A stretch of 52,295 nt of DNA. Origin: Stenotrophomonas maltophilia (GTDB lineage Bacteria; Pseudomonadota; Gammaproteobacteria; Xanthomonadales; Xanthomonadaceae). Position numbers and translations under genes: made by a program. This document shows, piece by piece, positions 6,593-15,067 of this stretch. Positions within the stretch are counted from its first letter, which is position 1, and each line of letters opens with the position of its first letter. The stretch is taken from NCBI RefSeq assembly GCF_004684085.1, contig NZ_SRHZ01000005.1, positions 1-52,295 on the forward strand, read 5' to 3'. The notes beneath the pieces were generated by a model. That model was not told where the DNA came from and made no database searches. It saw only the letters and a program-made list of their open reading frames with translations.

Positions 6593-9004
6593 GTGACCAC
6601 CGAATCCAGCGCCACCATCGAGAAGGAAAGCGAATTCCTGTTGACGTCGCCGCCGACGGCCAACGCGATGAGTGTGACCAAGCGTAATGGCACGACCGAG
6701 CTGGTGGATCTGAACAAGATCGTGCGCGCGGTGCAGCGTTCGTCCGAAGGCCTGCACGCCGTCGATCCGATGCGCGTGGCCACCCGCACCATTTCCGGCC
6801 TGTACAACGGCGCCACCACCCGCGAGCTGGACGAACTGTCCATCCGCACCGCCGCCCTGCTGATCGGTGAAGAGCCCGAGTACGGCCGCCTGGCTGCGCG
6901 CCTGCTGGCCAACTACATCGCCAAGGAAGTCTCGGGCCAGGAAATCTACGCATTCTCGCAGTCGGTCAGCCGTGGCCACGAAGTAGGCCTGATCAACGAC
7001 CGCCTGCTGAACTTCGTGCAGACCAACGCACGCAAGCTCAACGATGCCATCGACATCTCGCTGGACCTGAACTTCGATTACTTCGGCCTGCGTACCCTGT
7101 ACGACCGCTACCTGCTGCGCCATCCGCACACCCGCAAGGTGATCGAGACCCCGCAGCAGTTCTTCCTGCGCATCGCCAGCGCGCTGAGCGAGGACGTGGC
7201 CGAGACCCTGGCGCTGTACAAGCGCATGGGCAACCTGGACTACCTGCCGTCCAGCCCGACCCTGTTCAACTCCGGCACCACCCACGAGCAGCTGTCCTCG
7301 TGCTTCCTGCTGGATTCGCCGCAGGATTCGCTGGAATCGATCTACTCCAAGTACGGCGACATCGCCCAGCTGTCGAAGTTCTCCGGCGGCATCGGCGTCA
7401 GCTACACCCGCGTGCGTTCGCGTGGCTCGCTCATCAAGTCGACCAACGGCCACTCCAACGGCATCGTGCCGTGGCTGAAGACCATGGATTCGTCCGTGGC
7501 CGCGGTGAACCAGGGTGGCAAGCGCAAGGGCGCGGCCTGCGTGTACCTGGAAACCTGGCACGCCGATGTCGAGGACTTCCTCGAGCTGCGTGACAACACC
7601 GGCGACGAATCGCGCCGTGCGCACAACCTGAACCTGGCCAACTGGATCCCGGACCTGTTCATGAAGCGCGTCGAGGCCGACCAGGAATGGTCGCTGTTCG
7701 ATCCGCGCGTGGTGCCGGAGTTCACCGACCTGTTCGGTGAGGCCTTCGAAGCGGCCTACCTGCAGGCCGAAGCACAGGGCAAGGCCAACCGCACCATCTC
7801 CGCGCGCAAGCTGTACTCGCGGATGATGCGTACCCTGGCCGAGACCGGCAACGGCTGGATGACCTTCAAGGACAAGTGCAACCGCGCCAGCAACCAGACC
7901 CTGCGCGCCGGCAACGTGATCCACCTGTCCAACCTGTGCACCGAAATCCTGGAAGTCACCTCGGCTGAAGAGACCGCGGTGTGCAACCTGGGTTCGATCA
8001 ACCTGGGCAACCACTTCGACGGCAACGGTGAGTTCGATTTCGACAAGCTGGCCGACACCGTGCGCCTGGCCGTGCGCCAGCTCGACCGCGTGATCGACCT
8101 GAACTTCTACCCGATCGAATCGGCACGCCGTGGCAATCTGCGCTGGCGTCCGGTCGGCCTGGGCTGCATGGGCCTGCAGGACGTGTTCTTCCGCAAGCGC
8201 CTGCCGTTCGACAGCGCCGAAGCGCGCGCACTGTCGAAGAAGATCGCCGAGACCATCTACTTCCACGCGCTGGAAACCTCGGTGGAACTGGCCCAGGAAC
8301 GTGGCAAGCACCCGTCCTTCGCCGACACCCGTGCGGCCAGCGGCGAGCTGCAGTTCGATGCTTGGAACGTGGTGCCCGAAGATGCCGAGCGCTGGGATAG
8401 CCTGCGCGAGCGCATCAAGGAACACGGCCTGCGCAACTCGCTGATGATCGCCATTGCCCCGACCGCGACGATCGCCTCGATCGCCGGCTGCTACGAGTGC
8501 GTGGAGCCGCAGGTGTCCAACCTGTTCAAGCGCGAAACCCTGTCCGGTGACTTCCTGCAGGTCAACCGCTATCTGGTGAACGAGCTGAAGAAGCTGGGCC
8601 ACTGGACTCCGGAAATGCGCGACGCGATCAAGCTGGCCGAAGGCTCGATCCAGGGCATCACGCAGATTCCGGAAACGCTGCGCCACGTCTACCGCACCGC
8701 GTGGGAACTGCCGATGCGTTCGCTGATCGACATGGCTGCCGACCGTGGCGCCTTCATCGACCAGTCGGCCTCGCTCAACCTGTTCATGGAAAGCCCGAAC
8801 ATCGGCGCGATGTCCTCCATGTACATGTACGCCTGGAAGCAGGGCATCAAGACCACCTACTACCTGCGTTCGCGTCCAGCCACCAAGATCGCCAAGACCA
8901 CGGTCAGCCACACCGCCACCGCAGCGCCGGAAAAGGTGTTCAGCCCGGAAGAGGCCATCGCCTGCTCGCTGGAAAACCCGGAAGCCTGCGAGGCTTGCCA
9001 GTAA
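6593..9004 (+). CDS. nrdA: Class Ia ribonucleoside-diphosphate reductase, alpha subunit
   Basis: This large subunit of class Ia ribonucleotide reductase reduces ribonucleoside diphosphates to deoxyribonucleotides. From GTG 6593 it has 803 residues. An N-terminal ATP-cone (SVTKRNGTTELVDLNKI onward) gives allosteric activity control. The active-site landmarks are all present: the Cys in LSSCFLL, the NLCTEI radical Cys, the AVCNLGS Cys, the Tyr pair in TTYYLRS and the C-terminal CEAC shuttle. I chose GTG 6593 because AAGAGGA lies 8 bases upstream; the longer reading frame from 6434 covers the leader hairpin. A perfect terminator follows, so nrdB appears to be separately expressed. Confidence 0.95.
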   Translation: MTTESSATIEKESEFLLTSPPTANAMSVTKRNGTTELVDLNKIVRAVQRSSEGLHAVDPMRVATRTISGLYNGATTRELDELSIRTAALLIGEEPEYGRLAARLLANYIAKEVSGQEIYAFSQSVSRGHEVGLINDRLLNFVQTNARKLNDAIDISLDLNFDYFGLRTLYDRYLLRHPHTRKVIETPQQFFLRIASALSEDVAETLALYKRMGNLDYLPSSPTLFNSGTTHEQLSSCFLLDSPQDSLESIYSKYGDIAQLSKFSGGIGVSYTRVRSRGSLIKSTNGHSNGIVPWLKTMDSSVAAVNQGGKRKGAACVYLETWHADVEDFLELRDNTGDESRRAHNLNLANWIPDLFMKRVEADQEWSLFDPRVVPEFTDLFGEAFEAAYLQAEAQGKANRTISARKLYSRMMRTLAETGNGWMTFKDKCNRASNQTLRAGNVIHLSNLCTEILEVTSAEETAVCNLGSINLGNHFDGNGEFDFDKLADTVRLAVRQLDRVIDLNFYPIESARRGNLRWRPVGLGCMGLQDVFFRKRLPFDSAEARALSKKIAETIYFHALETSVELAQERGKHPSFADTRAASGELQFDAWNVVPEDAERWDSLRERIKEHGLRNSLMIAIAPTATIASIAGCYECVEPQVSNLFKRETLSGDFLQVNRYLVNELKKLGHWTPEMRDAIKLAEGSIQGITQIPETLRHVYRTAWELPMRSLIDMAADRGAFIDQSASLNLFMESPNIGAMSSMYMYAWKQGIKTTYYLRSRPATKIAKTTVSHTATAAPEKVFSPEEAIACSLENPEACEACQ

Positions 9005-9010
9005 AAAAAG

Positions 9011-9040
9011 AAGGGCCCCGAGTTACAGCTCGGGGCCCTT
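9011..9040. terminator. Strong hairpin terminator after nrdA
   Basis: AAGGGCCCCGAG (9011-9022) pairs perfectly with CTCGGGGCCCTT (9029-9040) around TTACAG. A run of seven A just upstream would form the T tract for transcripts from the opposite strand. It begins 7 bases after the nrdA stop codon. Confidence 0.75.
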
Positions 9041-9184
9041 CGGATGCTTCACAAAACGTCCATCACCGCTTGGGCGGGACGTCTTTGATCTGCTACTTCG
9101 ACTAAGAAGCGGGGTCACTATACCGCTAACTGTGGTCTGATCAAAGTTCGAAGCTCAGGTACTTCGTGTACAGGAGTAATCGTT

Positions 9185-9433
9185 ATGAGCAAGAAGCAAG
9201 ACCGGATGGTTTATCGTCGTGAAGACGGTCAGTGGGCGAACAAGCGCAATGACTCTGATCGTGCGTCCAGCTTGCACGGGACGCAGGCTCAGGCTGAAGA
9301 GAGCGCTCGTAAAATGCTGTTCAACCAGGGCGGCGGTGAGCTGACTACCAAGGGTCGCGACGGGTTGATCCGCAGCAAGGACACCATCGCGCCTGGACGT
9401 GATCCGTTCCCACCGCGAGATACTGAACACTAA
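9185..9433 (+). CDS. DUF2188 small protein
   Basis: This 82-residue basic protein matches the DUF2188 pattern: VYRREDGQWANKR, a conserved RASSLHGTQAQA helix start, then GRDGLIRSKD and a C-terminal DPFPP. Family members are small cytoplasmic proteins of unknown function. AGGAG lies 11 bases before the ATG. The gene sits between nrdA and nrdB on the same strand, after a strong terminator, so it likely has its own promoter. A hairpin (TGAAGGC/GCCTTCA, 9442-9458) follows its stop, with only TT after it. Confidence 0.75.
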   Translation: MSKKQDRMVYRREDGQWANKRNDSDRASSLHGTQAQAEESARKMLFNQGGGELTTKGRDGLIRSKDTIAPGRDPFPPRDTEH

Positions 9434-9555
9434 GCTGAACCTGAAGGCATTGCCTTCATTAAAAGTATGATGGGCACAAGGAAGTGCCCGATCCACAATC
9501 ATTTGATTCAACTTGCAGTGTTGAAAGATCTCACTGCCGAACATGCGAGACACCC

Positions 9556-10575
9556 ATGGCCGACAAGCCCAAGCAGATGCTGCTCGATCCCGGTTTTGAA
9601 CTGACCCTGCGCCCGATGCGCTACCCGCAGTTCTATGACATGTACCGGAATGCGATCAAGAACACCTGGACGGTGGAAGAGATCAATTTCCAGATCGACA
9701 TCAGCGACCTGCACAGCAAGATGTCGCCGGGCGAGCGCCACCTGATCCATCGTCTGGTCGCGTTCTTCGCCACCGGCGATTCGATCGTGTCCAACAACCT
9801 GGTGCTGAACCTGTACCAGCACTTGAACGCGCCCGAAGCGCGCATGTACCTGTCGCGCCAGCTGTACGAAGAAGCGCTGCACGTGCAGTTCTACCTGACC
9901 CTGCTGGACAACTACCTGCCGGACCCGGACGAGCGCGTCAAAGCCTTCGCCGCGGTGGAGAACATCGACTCGATCAAGAAGAAGGCTGATTTCTGCTTCA
10001 AGTGGATTGACTCGATCCAGAACCTGAAGCGCATCGAGACCCGCGAAGAGCGTCGTCAGTTCCTGCTGAACCAGATCTGCTTCGCCGCATGCATCGAAGG
10101 CCTGTTCTTCTTCGCTGCGTTCGCCTACGTCTACTACTTCCGTTCGCGTGGTCTGCTCAACGGCCTGGCCTCGGGTACCAACTGGGTGTTCCGCGACGAA
10201 AGCGCGCACATGGACTTCGCGTTCGAGTGCGTGGACGTGATCCGCGAGGAAGAGCCCGACCTGTTCGACGACAAGATGAAGCAGGACGTCTACGACATGC
10301 TGGCCGAAGCGATCGAGTGCGAAGTGCAGTTCGCCGAGGACGTACTGTCCGGCGGCGTGGCGGGCATCTCCACCCGTGACATGCGCCAGTACCTGCAGCA
10401 CTGCGCCGACAACCATTTCCATCGCCTGGGCATGGAGCGCAAGTACAACGTGCGCAACCCGCTGAGCTTCATGGAACTGCAGGACGTGCAGGAACTGACC
10501 AACTTCTTCGAACGCCGCGCCTCGGCCTACCAGGTGGGCGTGCAGGGTGAAGTCGCCTTCGACATGAACTTCTGA
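9556..10575 (+). CDS. nrdB: Class Ia ribonucleoside-diphosphate reductase, beta subunit
   Basis: This 339-residue subunit holds the diiron-tyrosyl radical of class Ia ribonucleotide reductase and pairs with NrdA. Iron ligands and the radical Tyr align with the E. coli spacing: Asp75 (FATGDSIV), Glu106 and His109 (EEALHVQFY), and Tyr113. The second half gives a Glu in CIEGLFFF and Glu/His in RDESAHMDF. I start at ATG 9556 (MADKPKQML); a GTG at 9484 would add 24 residues that look like leader sequence. GGGCAC/GTGCCC (9472-9489) forms a leader hairpin. A clear terminator follows at 10605. Confidence 0.95.
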   Translation: MADKPKQMLLDPGFELTLRPMRYPQFYDMYRNAIKNTWTVEEINFQIDISDLHSKMSPGERHLIHRLVAFFATGDSIVSNNLVLNLYQHLNAPEARMYLSRQLYEEALHVQFYLTLLDNYLPDPDERVKAFAAVENIDSIKKKADFCFKWIDSIQNLKRIETREERRQFLLNQICFAACIEGLFFFAAFAYVYYFRSRGLLNGLASGTNWVFRDESAHMDFAFECVDVIREEEPDLFDDKMKQDVYDMLAEAIECEVQFAEDVLSGGVAGISTRDMRQYLQHCADNHFHRLGMERKYNVRNPLSFMELQDVQELTNFFERRASAYQVGVQGEVAFDMNF

Positions 10576-10604
10576 TCGAACCGGTCAGGTCTGTCGAAAC
10601 AAGG

Positions 10605-10630
10605 AACCCCGGCCAACGCCGGGGTTTTTT
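10605..10630 (+). terminator. Rho-independent terminator of nrdB
   Basis: AACCCCGGC (10605-10613) pairs with GCCGGGGTT (10618-10626) around CAAC, and the T run continues to 10630. This is a textbook hairpin with a T tract 30 bases after the stop codon. Confidence 0.9.
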
Positions 10631-10634
10631 GTTG

Positions 10635-10675
10635 GTAGCGCCGGGCCATGCCCGGCGGAGCCTGCCCGGTGCTAC
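10635..10675. repeat. GTAG REP, CGCCGGGC core, with partial inverted partner
   Basis: The full unit is 10635-10657 (GTAG plus CGCCGGGCCATGCCCGGCG). A partial inverted partner at 10664-10675 ends in GCTAC. It follows directly after the nrdB terminator. Confidence 0.75.
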
Positions 10676-10702
10676 CGGCCGTCATGCCGCACGCGGGCTT
10701 TT

Positions 10703-10762
10703 GTAGAGTCGAGCTTGCTCGACTGCCGTTCGTGCAAAGCAGTCGAGCAAGCTCGACTCTAC
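10703..10762. repeat. Inverted pair of GTAG REPs with AGTCGAGC core
   Basis: The unit starting GTAG at 10703 has an AGTCGAGCTTGCTCGACT core. Its inverted partner ends CTAC at 10762, and the two arms match base for base over 24 positions. It ends 2 bases before the stop codon of the minus-strand LysE gene. Confidence 0.85.
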
Positions 10763-10764
10763 AA

Positions 10765-11400
10765 TCAGCGCCGCCCTTCCACCGCCATGCGCACCGCCAG
10801 CCCGGCCAGCACCGTGCCCATCAGCCAGCGCTGCACCATCTGCCAGGTGGGGCGCGCGGCCAGGAAGCCGGCGATGCTGCCGGCGGTCAACGCGATCATG
10901 CCGTTCACGCTGACGCTGACCAGGATCTGGGTGGAGCCCAGTACGATCGACTGCATCAGCACGCTGCCTTCGTTGTCCGGATGCAGGAACTGCGGCAGCA
11001 GCGACAGGTACATCACCGCCACTTTCGGGTTCAGCAGATTGGTCAGGAAGCCCATGGTGAACAGCTTGCGCGGGCTGTCCTGCGGCAGGTCACGCACCGC
11101 GAACGGGGAACGGCCACCGGGCTTGAGCGCCTGCCAGGCCAGGTACAGCAGGTACAGTGCGCCACCGATGCGCAGCGCGTCGTAGGCGAACGGCACGGTC
11201 ATCAGCAGGGCGGTGATGCCCAGCGCCGCGCACAGCATGTAGAACACGAAGCCCAGCGCCACGCCGCCCAGCGAGATCAGCCCGGCCACCGGTCCCTGGC
11301 AGATCGAACGCGAGATGACGTAGATCATGTTCGGCCCGGGCGTGAGCACCATGGCCAGCGAGACCAGCGCAAAGGCCAACAGGTCGGAAGTGGCGGGCAT
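10765..11400 (-). CDS. LysE/RhtB-family amino acid exporter
   Basis: This 211-residue membrane protein has about six hydrophobic segments and the LysE/RhtB N-terminal signature LTPGPNMIYVISRS. GFLTNLLNPKVAVMYLSLLPQF, the conserved NPK region, follows. Family members export amino acids or their derivatives across the inner membrane; the substrate is not evident here. I start at ATG 11400 (MPATSDLLAF) because the hydrophobic first helix begins right after it; the open frame upstream is Arg/Gly-rich and not protein-like. It is divergent from the thioesterase gene. Confidence 0.85.
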   Translation of the reverse strand: MPATSDLLAFALVSLAMVLTPGPNMIYVISRSICQGPVAGLISLGGVALGFVFYMLCAALGITALLMTVPFAYDALRIGGALYLLYLAWQALKPGGRSPFAVRDLPQDSPRKLFTMGFLTNLLNPKVAVMYLSLLPQFLHPDNEGSVLMQSIVLGSTQILVSVSVNGMIALTAGSIAGFLAARPTWQMVQRWLMGTVLAGLAVRMAVEGRR

Positions 11401-11552
11401 GGACGGTCCTGGCAGTGGGCGTGGCGCAGTGTAGCGCCTGCAGCGCTCGCCGCCTGCGCAGGCGCCGCTGCCGGATGCCCGTTGCGCGTAGGTTCCAATG
11501 CCCGTCACGCCGGTCGCTTAAAATCCGCATCACCCCACACCGAACGACCGCC

Positions 11553-11954
11553 ATGACCCCGATCCCCGAGACCGTGCCGCCCACCGAAGTGCGCATGGCC
11601 GAAATCGTCTTCCCGAACCACACCAACCACCTCGGCACCCTGTTCGGTGGCCAGGCCCTGGCGTGGATGGACAAGGCCGCCTTCCTGGCGGCCGCCCGCT
11701 ACTCGCGCCGCACCGTGGTGACCGCACGCAGCGACCAGGTCGACTTCAAGTTGCCGATCCGCATCGGCCAGATGGTGGAAACCATCGGCCGCATCGTCGA
11801 GGTCGGCCGCAGCTCGATGAAGGTCGAAGTGGAACTGGTCGCCGAAGATCTGCACAGCGGCGAGCGCAAGCTGTGTACCCGCGGCCACTTCGTGATGATC
11901 GCGCTGGACGAGGAAGGTCATCCGATTGCGGTGCCGCCGCTGCCGGTGGCCTGA
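11553..11954 (+). CDS. Acyl-CoA thioesterase (YciA-like hotdog fold)
   Basis: This 133-residue single hotdog-domain protein has the NHLGTLFGGQALAWMDKAA signature of YciA/ACOT-type thioesterases. It hydrolyses acyl-CoA to free acid and CoA in the cytoplasm; chain-length preference cannot be read from the sequence. ATG 11553 precedes MTPIPETVPP, and earlier in-frame starts add an Arg-rich stretch unlike the family. The sirtuin gene begins 56 bases downstream on the same strand, so the two may be co-transcribed. Confidence 0.85.
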   Translation: MTPIPETVPPTEVRMAEIVFPNHTNHLGTLFGGQALAWMDKAAFLAAARYSRRTVVTARSDQVDFKLPIRIGQMVETIGRIVEVGRSSMKVEVELVAEDLHSGERKLCTRGHFVMIALDEEGHPIAVPPLPVA

Positions 11955-12010
11955 CCCGGCCGACTGACCCGGCGCTTGCGGGGGCGCCGCCGCGCCCCCA
12001 TCTGGCAGCC

Positions 12011-12817
12011 ATGACCCTGCCACTGACCGACTTCATCGACCGCGCCCAGCGCCTGTTCGTGCTGACCGGCGCCGGTTGCAGCACCGCCTCGGGTATTCCC
12101 GATTACCGGGATACCGACGGCCAGTGGAAACGCACGCCGCCGGTGACCTATCAGGCGTTCATGGGCGAAGCGGCCACCCGCCAGCGCTACTGGGCGCGCA
12201 GCCTGCTGGGCTGGCCGCGCTTCGGCCAGGCCCGGCCCAACGGCACCCACCAGGCCTTGGCCGCACTGGAAAGCCGCGGCAAGCTGCAACTGCTGCTGAC
12301 CCAGAATGTGGACGGCCTGCACCAGCGTGCCGGCAGCCACAACGTGATCGACCTGCATGGCCGCCTGGATCTTGTGCGCTGCATGGGCTGCGAGCGCCGC
12401 AGCGACCGCGAGGATTTCCAACAGCGCCTGCTGGACGCCAACCCTGGCTGGGACGCGCTGGAGGCCGGCATCGCTCCTGATGGCGACGCCGACCTGGAGA
12501 CGGATTTCTCTGCGTTCGTGGTGCCCGATTGCGCGTACTGCGGTGGCCTGTTGAAGCCGGACGTGGTGTTCTTCGGCGAGAACGTGCCGCGCGAACGCGT
12601 GGCGGCGGTGCACGATCACCTGCAGCAGGCCGATGCCGTGCTGGTGGTGGGTTCCTCGCTGATGGTCTATTCCGGCTTCCGCTTCGTGCAGGCAGCGGCC
12701 AAGGCCGGGTTGCCGGTGGCTGCGCTGAACCGCGGCCGCACCCGCGCCGACGACCTGTTGCAGTTCAAGGACGAGCGCGATTGTGCCGAGGCCTTGGCGG
12801 GCTTCGTTACCCGGTAG
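12011..12817 (+). CDS. NAD-dependent protein deacylase (class II sirtuin)
   Basis: This 268-residue Sir2-family enzyme contains the NAD-binding GAGCSTASGIPDYRD (from residue 20), QNVDGLH (98-104), catalytic His116 in DLHG, and four zinc Cys at 124, 127, 174 and 177. The GCSTASGIP and KPDVVFFGE forms fit the SIRT4-like class II branch. It removes acyl groups from protein lysines using NAD. Its stop codon TAG is part of the GTAG foot of a REP, so the repeat has probably fixed where the protein ends. The start is ATG 12011. Confidence 0.9.
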   Translation: MTLPLTDFIDRAQRLFVLTGAGCSTASGIPDYRDTDGQWKRTPPVTYQAFMGEAATRQRYWARSLLGWPRFGQARPNGTHQALAALESRGKLQLLLTQNVDGLHQRAGSHNVIDLHGRLDLVRCMGCERRSDREDFQQRLLDANPGWDALEAGIAPDGDADLETDFSAFVVPDCAYCGGLLKPDVVFFGENVPRERVAAVHDHLQQADAVLVVGSSLMVYSGFRFVQAAAKAGLPVAALNRGRTRADDLLQFKDERDCAEALAGFVTR

Positions 12818-12840
12818 CGCCGGGCCATGCCCGGCGCTAC
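12814..12840. repeat. GTAG REP overlapping the sirtuin stop codon
   Basis: A 27-base unit with GTAG at one end, a CGCCGGGCCATGCCCGGCG core and CTAC at the other end. Bases 12815-12817 (TAG) are the sirtuin stop codon. Confidence 0.85.
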
Positions 12841-12901
12841 CCACACCGTCCACCGCGAAACAGCGATCCATCCAGACGGTTGATTCGCAGGCCCTGCGGC
12901 G

Positions 12902-14038
12902 GTGCAATACACACCCCCTACGTCGTTCATCACCCTCTTGAGCCAGCTGTTTTCGCCGATCTCGTTCGGCCCCCTGACCCTGTCCAACCGCATCGTCATC
13001 GCGCCGATGTGCCAGTACTCCGCCGAAGACGGCCGCGCCAGCGACTGGCACGCCATGCACCTGGGCAACCTGGCGCAGTCCGGCGCCGGCCTGCTGATCC
13101 TGGAAGCCACTGCCGTCGAACCGCGTGGCCGCATCAGCTGGGCCGATCTGGGCCTGTGGGACGACGGCACCGAAGCCGCGCTGGCGCAGGTGCTGGCCAG
13201 CGTCCGCCGCTGGTCGCCGATGCCGCTGGGCGTCCAGCTGGGTCATGCCGGCCGCAAGGCGTCGGTGAAGCGTCCCTGGGATGGTGGTGGCCAGCTGCCG
13301 GCCGATGACACGCGCGGCTGGGTCACCGTGGCGCCTTCGCCGCTGCCGTTCCACGCCGCCGATCCGGCACCGCAGGAGCTGGACGAGGCCGGCATCGCCG
13401 AGGTCATCGCCGCTTTCGCCGCCAGCGCGGTGCGCGCCGAGCGCCTGGGCTTCGAGCTGATCGAGCTGCATGCCGCGCACGGCTATCTGCTGCACCAGTT
13501 CCTGTCGCCGCTGAGCAACCGTCGCACCGATGGCTACGGTGGCTCGCTGCCGAACCGCCTGCGCCTGCTGGTGGAAGTGTTCGATGCGGTGCGTGCGGCC
13601 GTGTCCGACAAGGTCGCGGTGGGCGTGCGTATTTCCGCCAGCGACTGGGTCGATGGCGGCTGGGATCTGGTGCAGAGCGAAGCGCTGGCCCAGGTGCTGG
13701 ACGCGCGCGGCTGCAACTTCCTGCATGTCTCCAGCGGCGGCCTGGACGAGCGCCAGAAGATCACCGTCGGCCCGGGTTACCAGGTGCCGTTCGCAGCAGC
13801 GATCAAGGCCAAGGTGCGCATGCCGGTCATCGCGGTGGGCATGATCACCGAACCGGAGCAGGCCGAATCGATCCTGCGCCATCGCCACGCTGATGCGGTG
13901 GCCCTGGCGCGCGGCATCCTCTACGACCCGCGCTGGCCGTGGCACGCCGCCGCGGCACTGCGCGACAGCGTGGACGCGGCGCCGCAGTACCTGCGCTGTG
14001 AGCCGCGCGAGGCACGCGGCGTGTTCAAGGCGCGTTGA
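12902..14038 (+). CDS. NADH:flavin oxidoreductase, Old Yellow Enzyme family (YqjM-like)
   Basis: This 378-residue FMN-dependent TIM-barrel ene-reductase contains APMCQYS (Cys37, the YqjM/XenA-class cysteine), GVQLGHAGRKAS, HAAHGYLLHQFLSPLSNRRTDGYGGS and the C-terminal YDPRWPWHAA. It reduces activated C=C bonds using NAD(P)H; the natural substrate is unknown. The GTG at 12902 is one possible start. TTG 12938 (MSQLFSPISFG) would fit family N-termini better, so the first 12 residues are uncertain. It converges with a LysR gene, leaving three bases between the stops. Confidence 0.88.
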   Translation: MQYTPPTSFITLLSQLFSPISFGPLTLSNRIVIAPMCQYSAEDGRASDWHAMHLGNLAQSGAGLLILEATAVEPRGRISWADLGLWDDGTEAALAQVLASVRRWSPMPLGVQLGHAGRKASVKRPWDGGGQLPADDTRGWVTVAPSPLPFHAADPAPQELDEAGIAEVIAAFAASAVRAERLGFELIELHAAHGYLLHQFLSPLSNRRTDGYGGSLPNRLRLLVEVFDAVRAAVSDKVAVGVRISASDWVDGGWDLVQSEALAQVLDARGCNFLHVSSGGLDERQKITVGPGYQVPFAAAIKAKVRMPVIAVGMITEPEQAESILRHRHADAVALARGILYDPRWPWHAAAALRDSVDAAPQYLRCEPREARGVFKAR

Positions 14039-14041
14039 GGC

Positions 14042-14953
14042 TCACACCCGCCAGGCCGGCGCCATGCCGGCCTGCAGGTGCTCGAACAACGCGCGGATCT
14101 TGGCGGTGAAGTCGCGGCGGTCGCTGACGCAGAAATAGACCTCCATCGGTTCCGGGCGCCACGCAGTATCGGCGCCGAACACCGCCTGCAGGCGGCCATC
14201 GCGCAGATAGGGCTCGGCCACGAATGCAGCCAATCGAGTGATGCCGGCACCGGCCGCCGCCAGCGATGCCAGCGCATCGATGTCATCGCAGACCATGCTC
14301 GGTGGCAGCGCGGCGTCCACGCGCTGGCCGTCCTTCAACAGCCCCCAGCGCAGCGGTCGGCCGTCGGTGGGAAAGCGATGCAGCAGACCACGATGGCCAC
14401 TCAGGTCGGAGGGCAGCTGCGGGGTGCCATGTGCCTTCAGGTAGGCCGGGGAGGCGCAGAACACGAAGGGAACGCGTGCCAGCTGCCGTGCGACTACGCC
14501 GTCTTCCAGCTGTGCGCCGATGCGGATGCTGGCGTCCACCGCCTCAGGACCATGTTGCACGGCGCGGTCGGTCAGGCGCAGCTCGAGCTGCAGCTGCGGG
14601 TAGCGTTGCTGCAGCGAAGGCAGCAAAGGCGCCAGCACGTGGCGGCCGAACGCACTGCTGCTGGCGATGCGCAGTGGCCCGGCCGGTTCGATGTCGCCGG
14701 AGGTGACCATTGCCTGCGCGCGCGCGAGGTCCGCTTCGATGTGGCGCACCTGCGCCAGGTACAGTGCGCCGGCCTCGCTGAGGGCCAGCTGCCGTGTACT
14801 TCGGTTCAGCAACCGTACGCCCAGATGGGCCTCCAGCCGGTTGATGTTCTGGCCGACTGCGGTGGCGCTGATGCCAAGAATGCGGGCCGCGGCGGCAATG
14901 CTGCCGGTCTCTGCGGTGCGGGTGAAGCTGCGGATCAATTGCAACAGGTTCAT
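14042..14953 (-). CDS. LysR-family transcriptional regulator
   Basis: This 303-residue regulator has an N-terminal winged helix-turn-helix (residues 3-62, AAARILGISATAVGQNINRLE) and a periplasmic-binding-like effector domain from about 90. It lies tail to tail with the Old Yellow Enzyme gene and divergent from purU. Its target is not obvious; LysR proteins often regulate a divergent neighbour. ATG 14953 gives MNLLQLIRSF; ATG 14971 (MASWSV) is an alternative six codons longer. Confidence 0.85.
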   Translation of the reverse strand: MNLLQLIRSFTRTAETGSIAAAARILGISATAVGQNINRLEAHLGVRLLNRSTRQLALSEAGALYLAQVRHIEADLARAQAMVTSGDIEPAGPLRIASSSAFGRHVLAPLLPSLQQRYPQLQLELRLTDRAVQHGPEAVDASIRIGAQLEDGVVARQLARVPFVFCASPAYLKAHGTPQLPSDLSGHRGLLHRFPTDGRPLRWGLLKDGQRVDAALPPSMVCDDIDALASLAAAGAGITRLAAFVAEPYLRDGRLQAVFGADTAWRPEPMEVYFCVSDRRDFTAKIRALFEHLQAGMAPAWRV

Positions 14954-15067
14954 GACCGACCAGCTTGCCATGGAGACGCCCAAGTATCGCTTGGTACTGA
15001 ACGAAGTAGTTCGGTTGCATCGGAGACCATCGATCCGGCAGGCAGGTCGCTGCCCTACACTCGGAAG

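Noticed and set aside
6545..8911. 788-codon open frame antisense to nrdA
   Set aside because: Shadow of nrdA in GC-rich DNA. The translation is low in complexity and shows no family signatures, while the plus strand encodes an intact NrdA.
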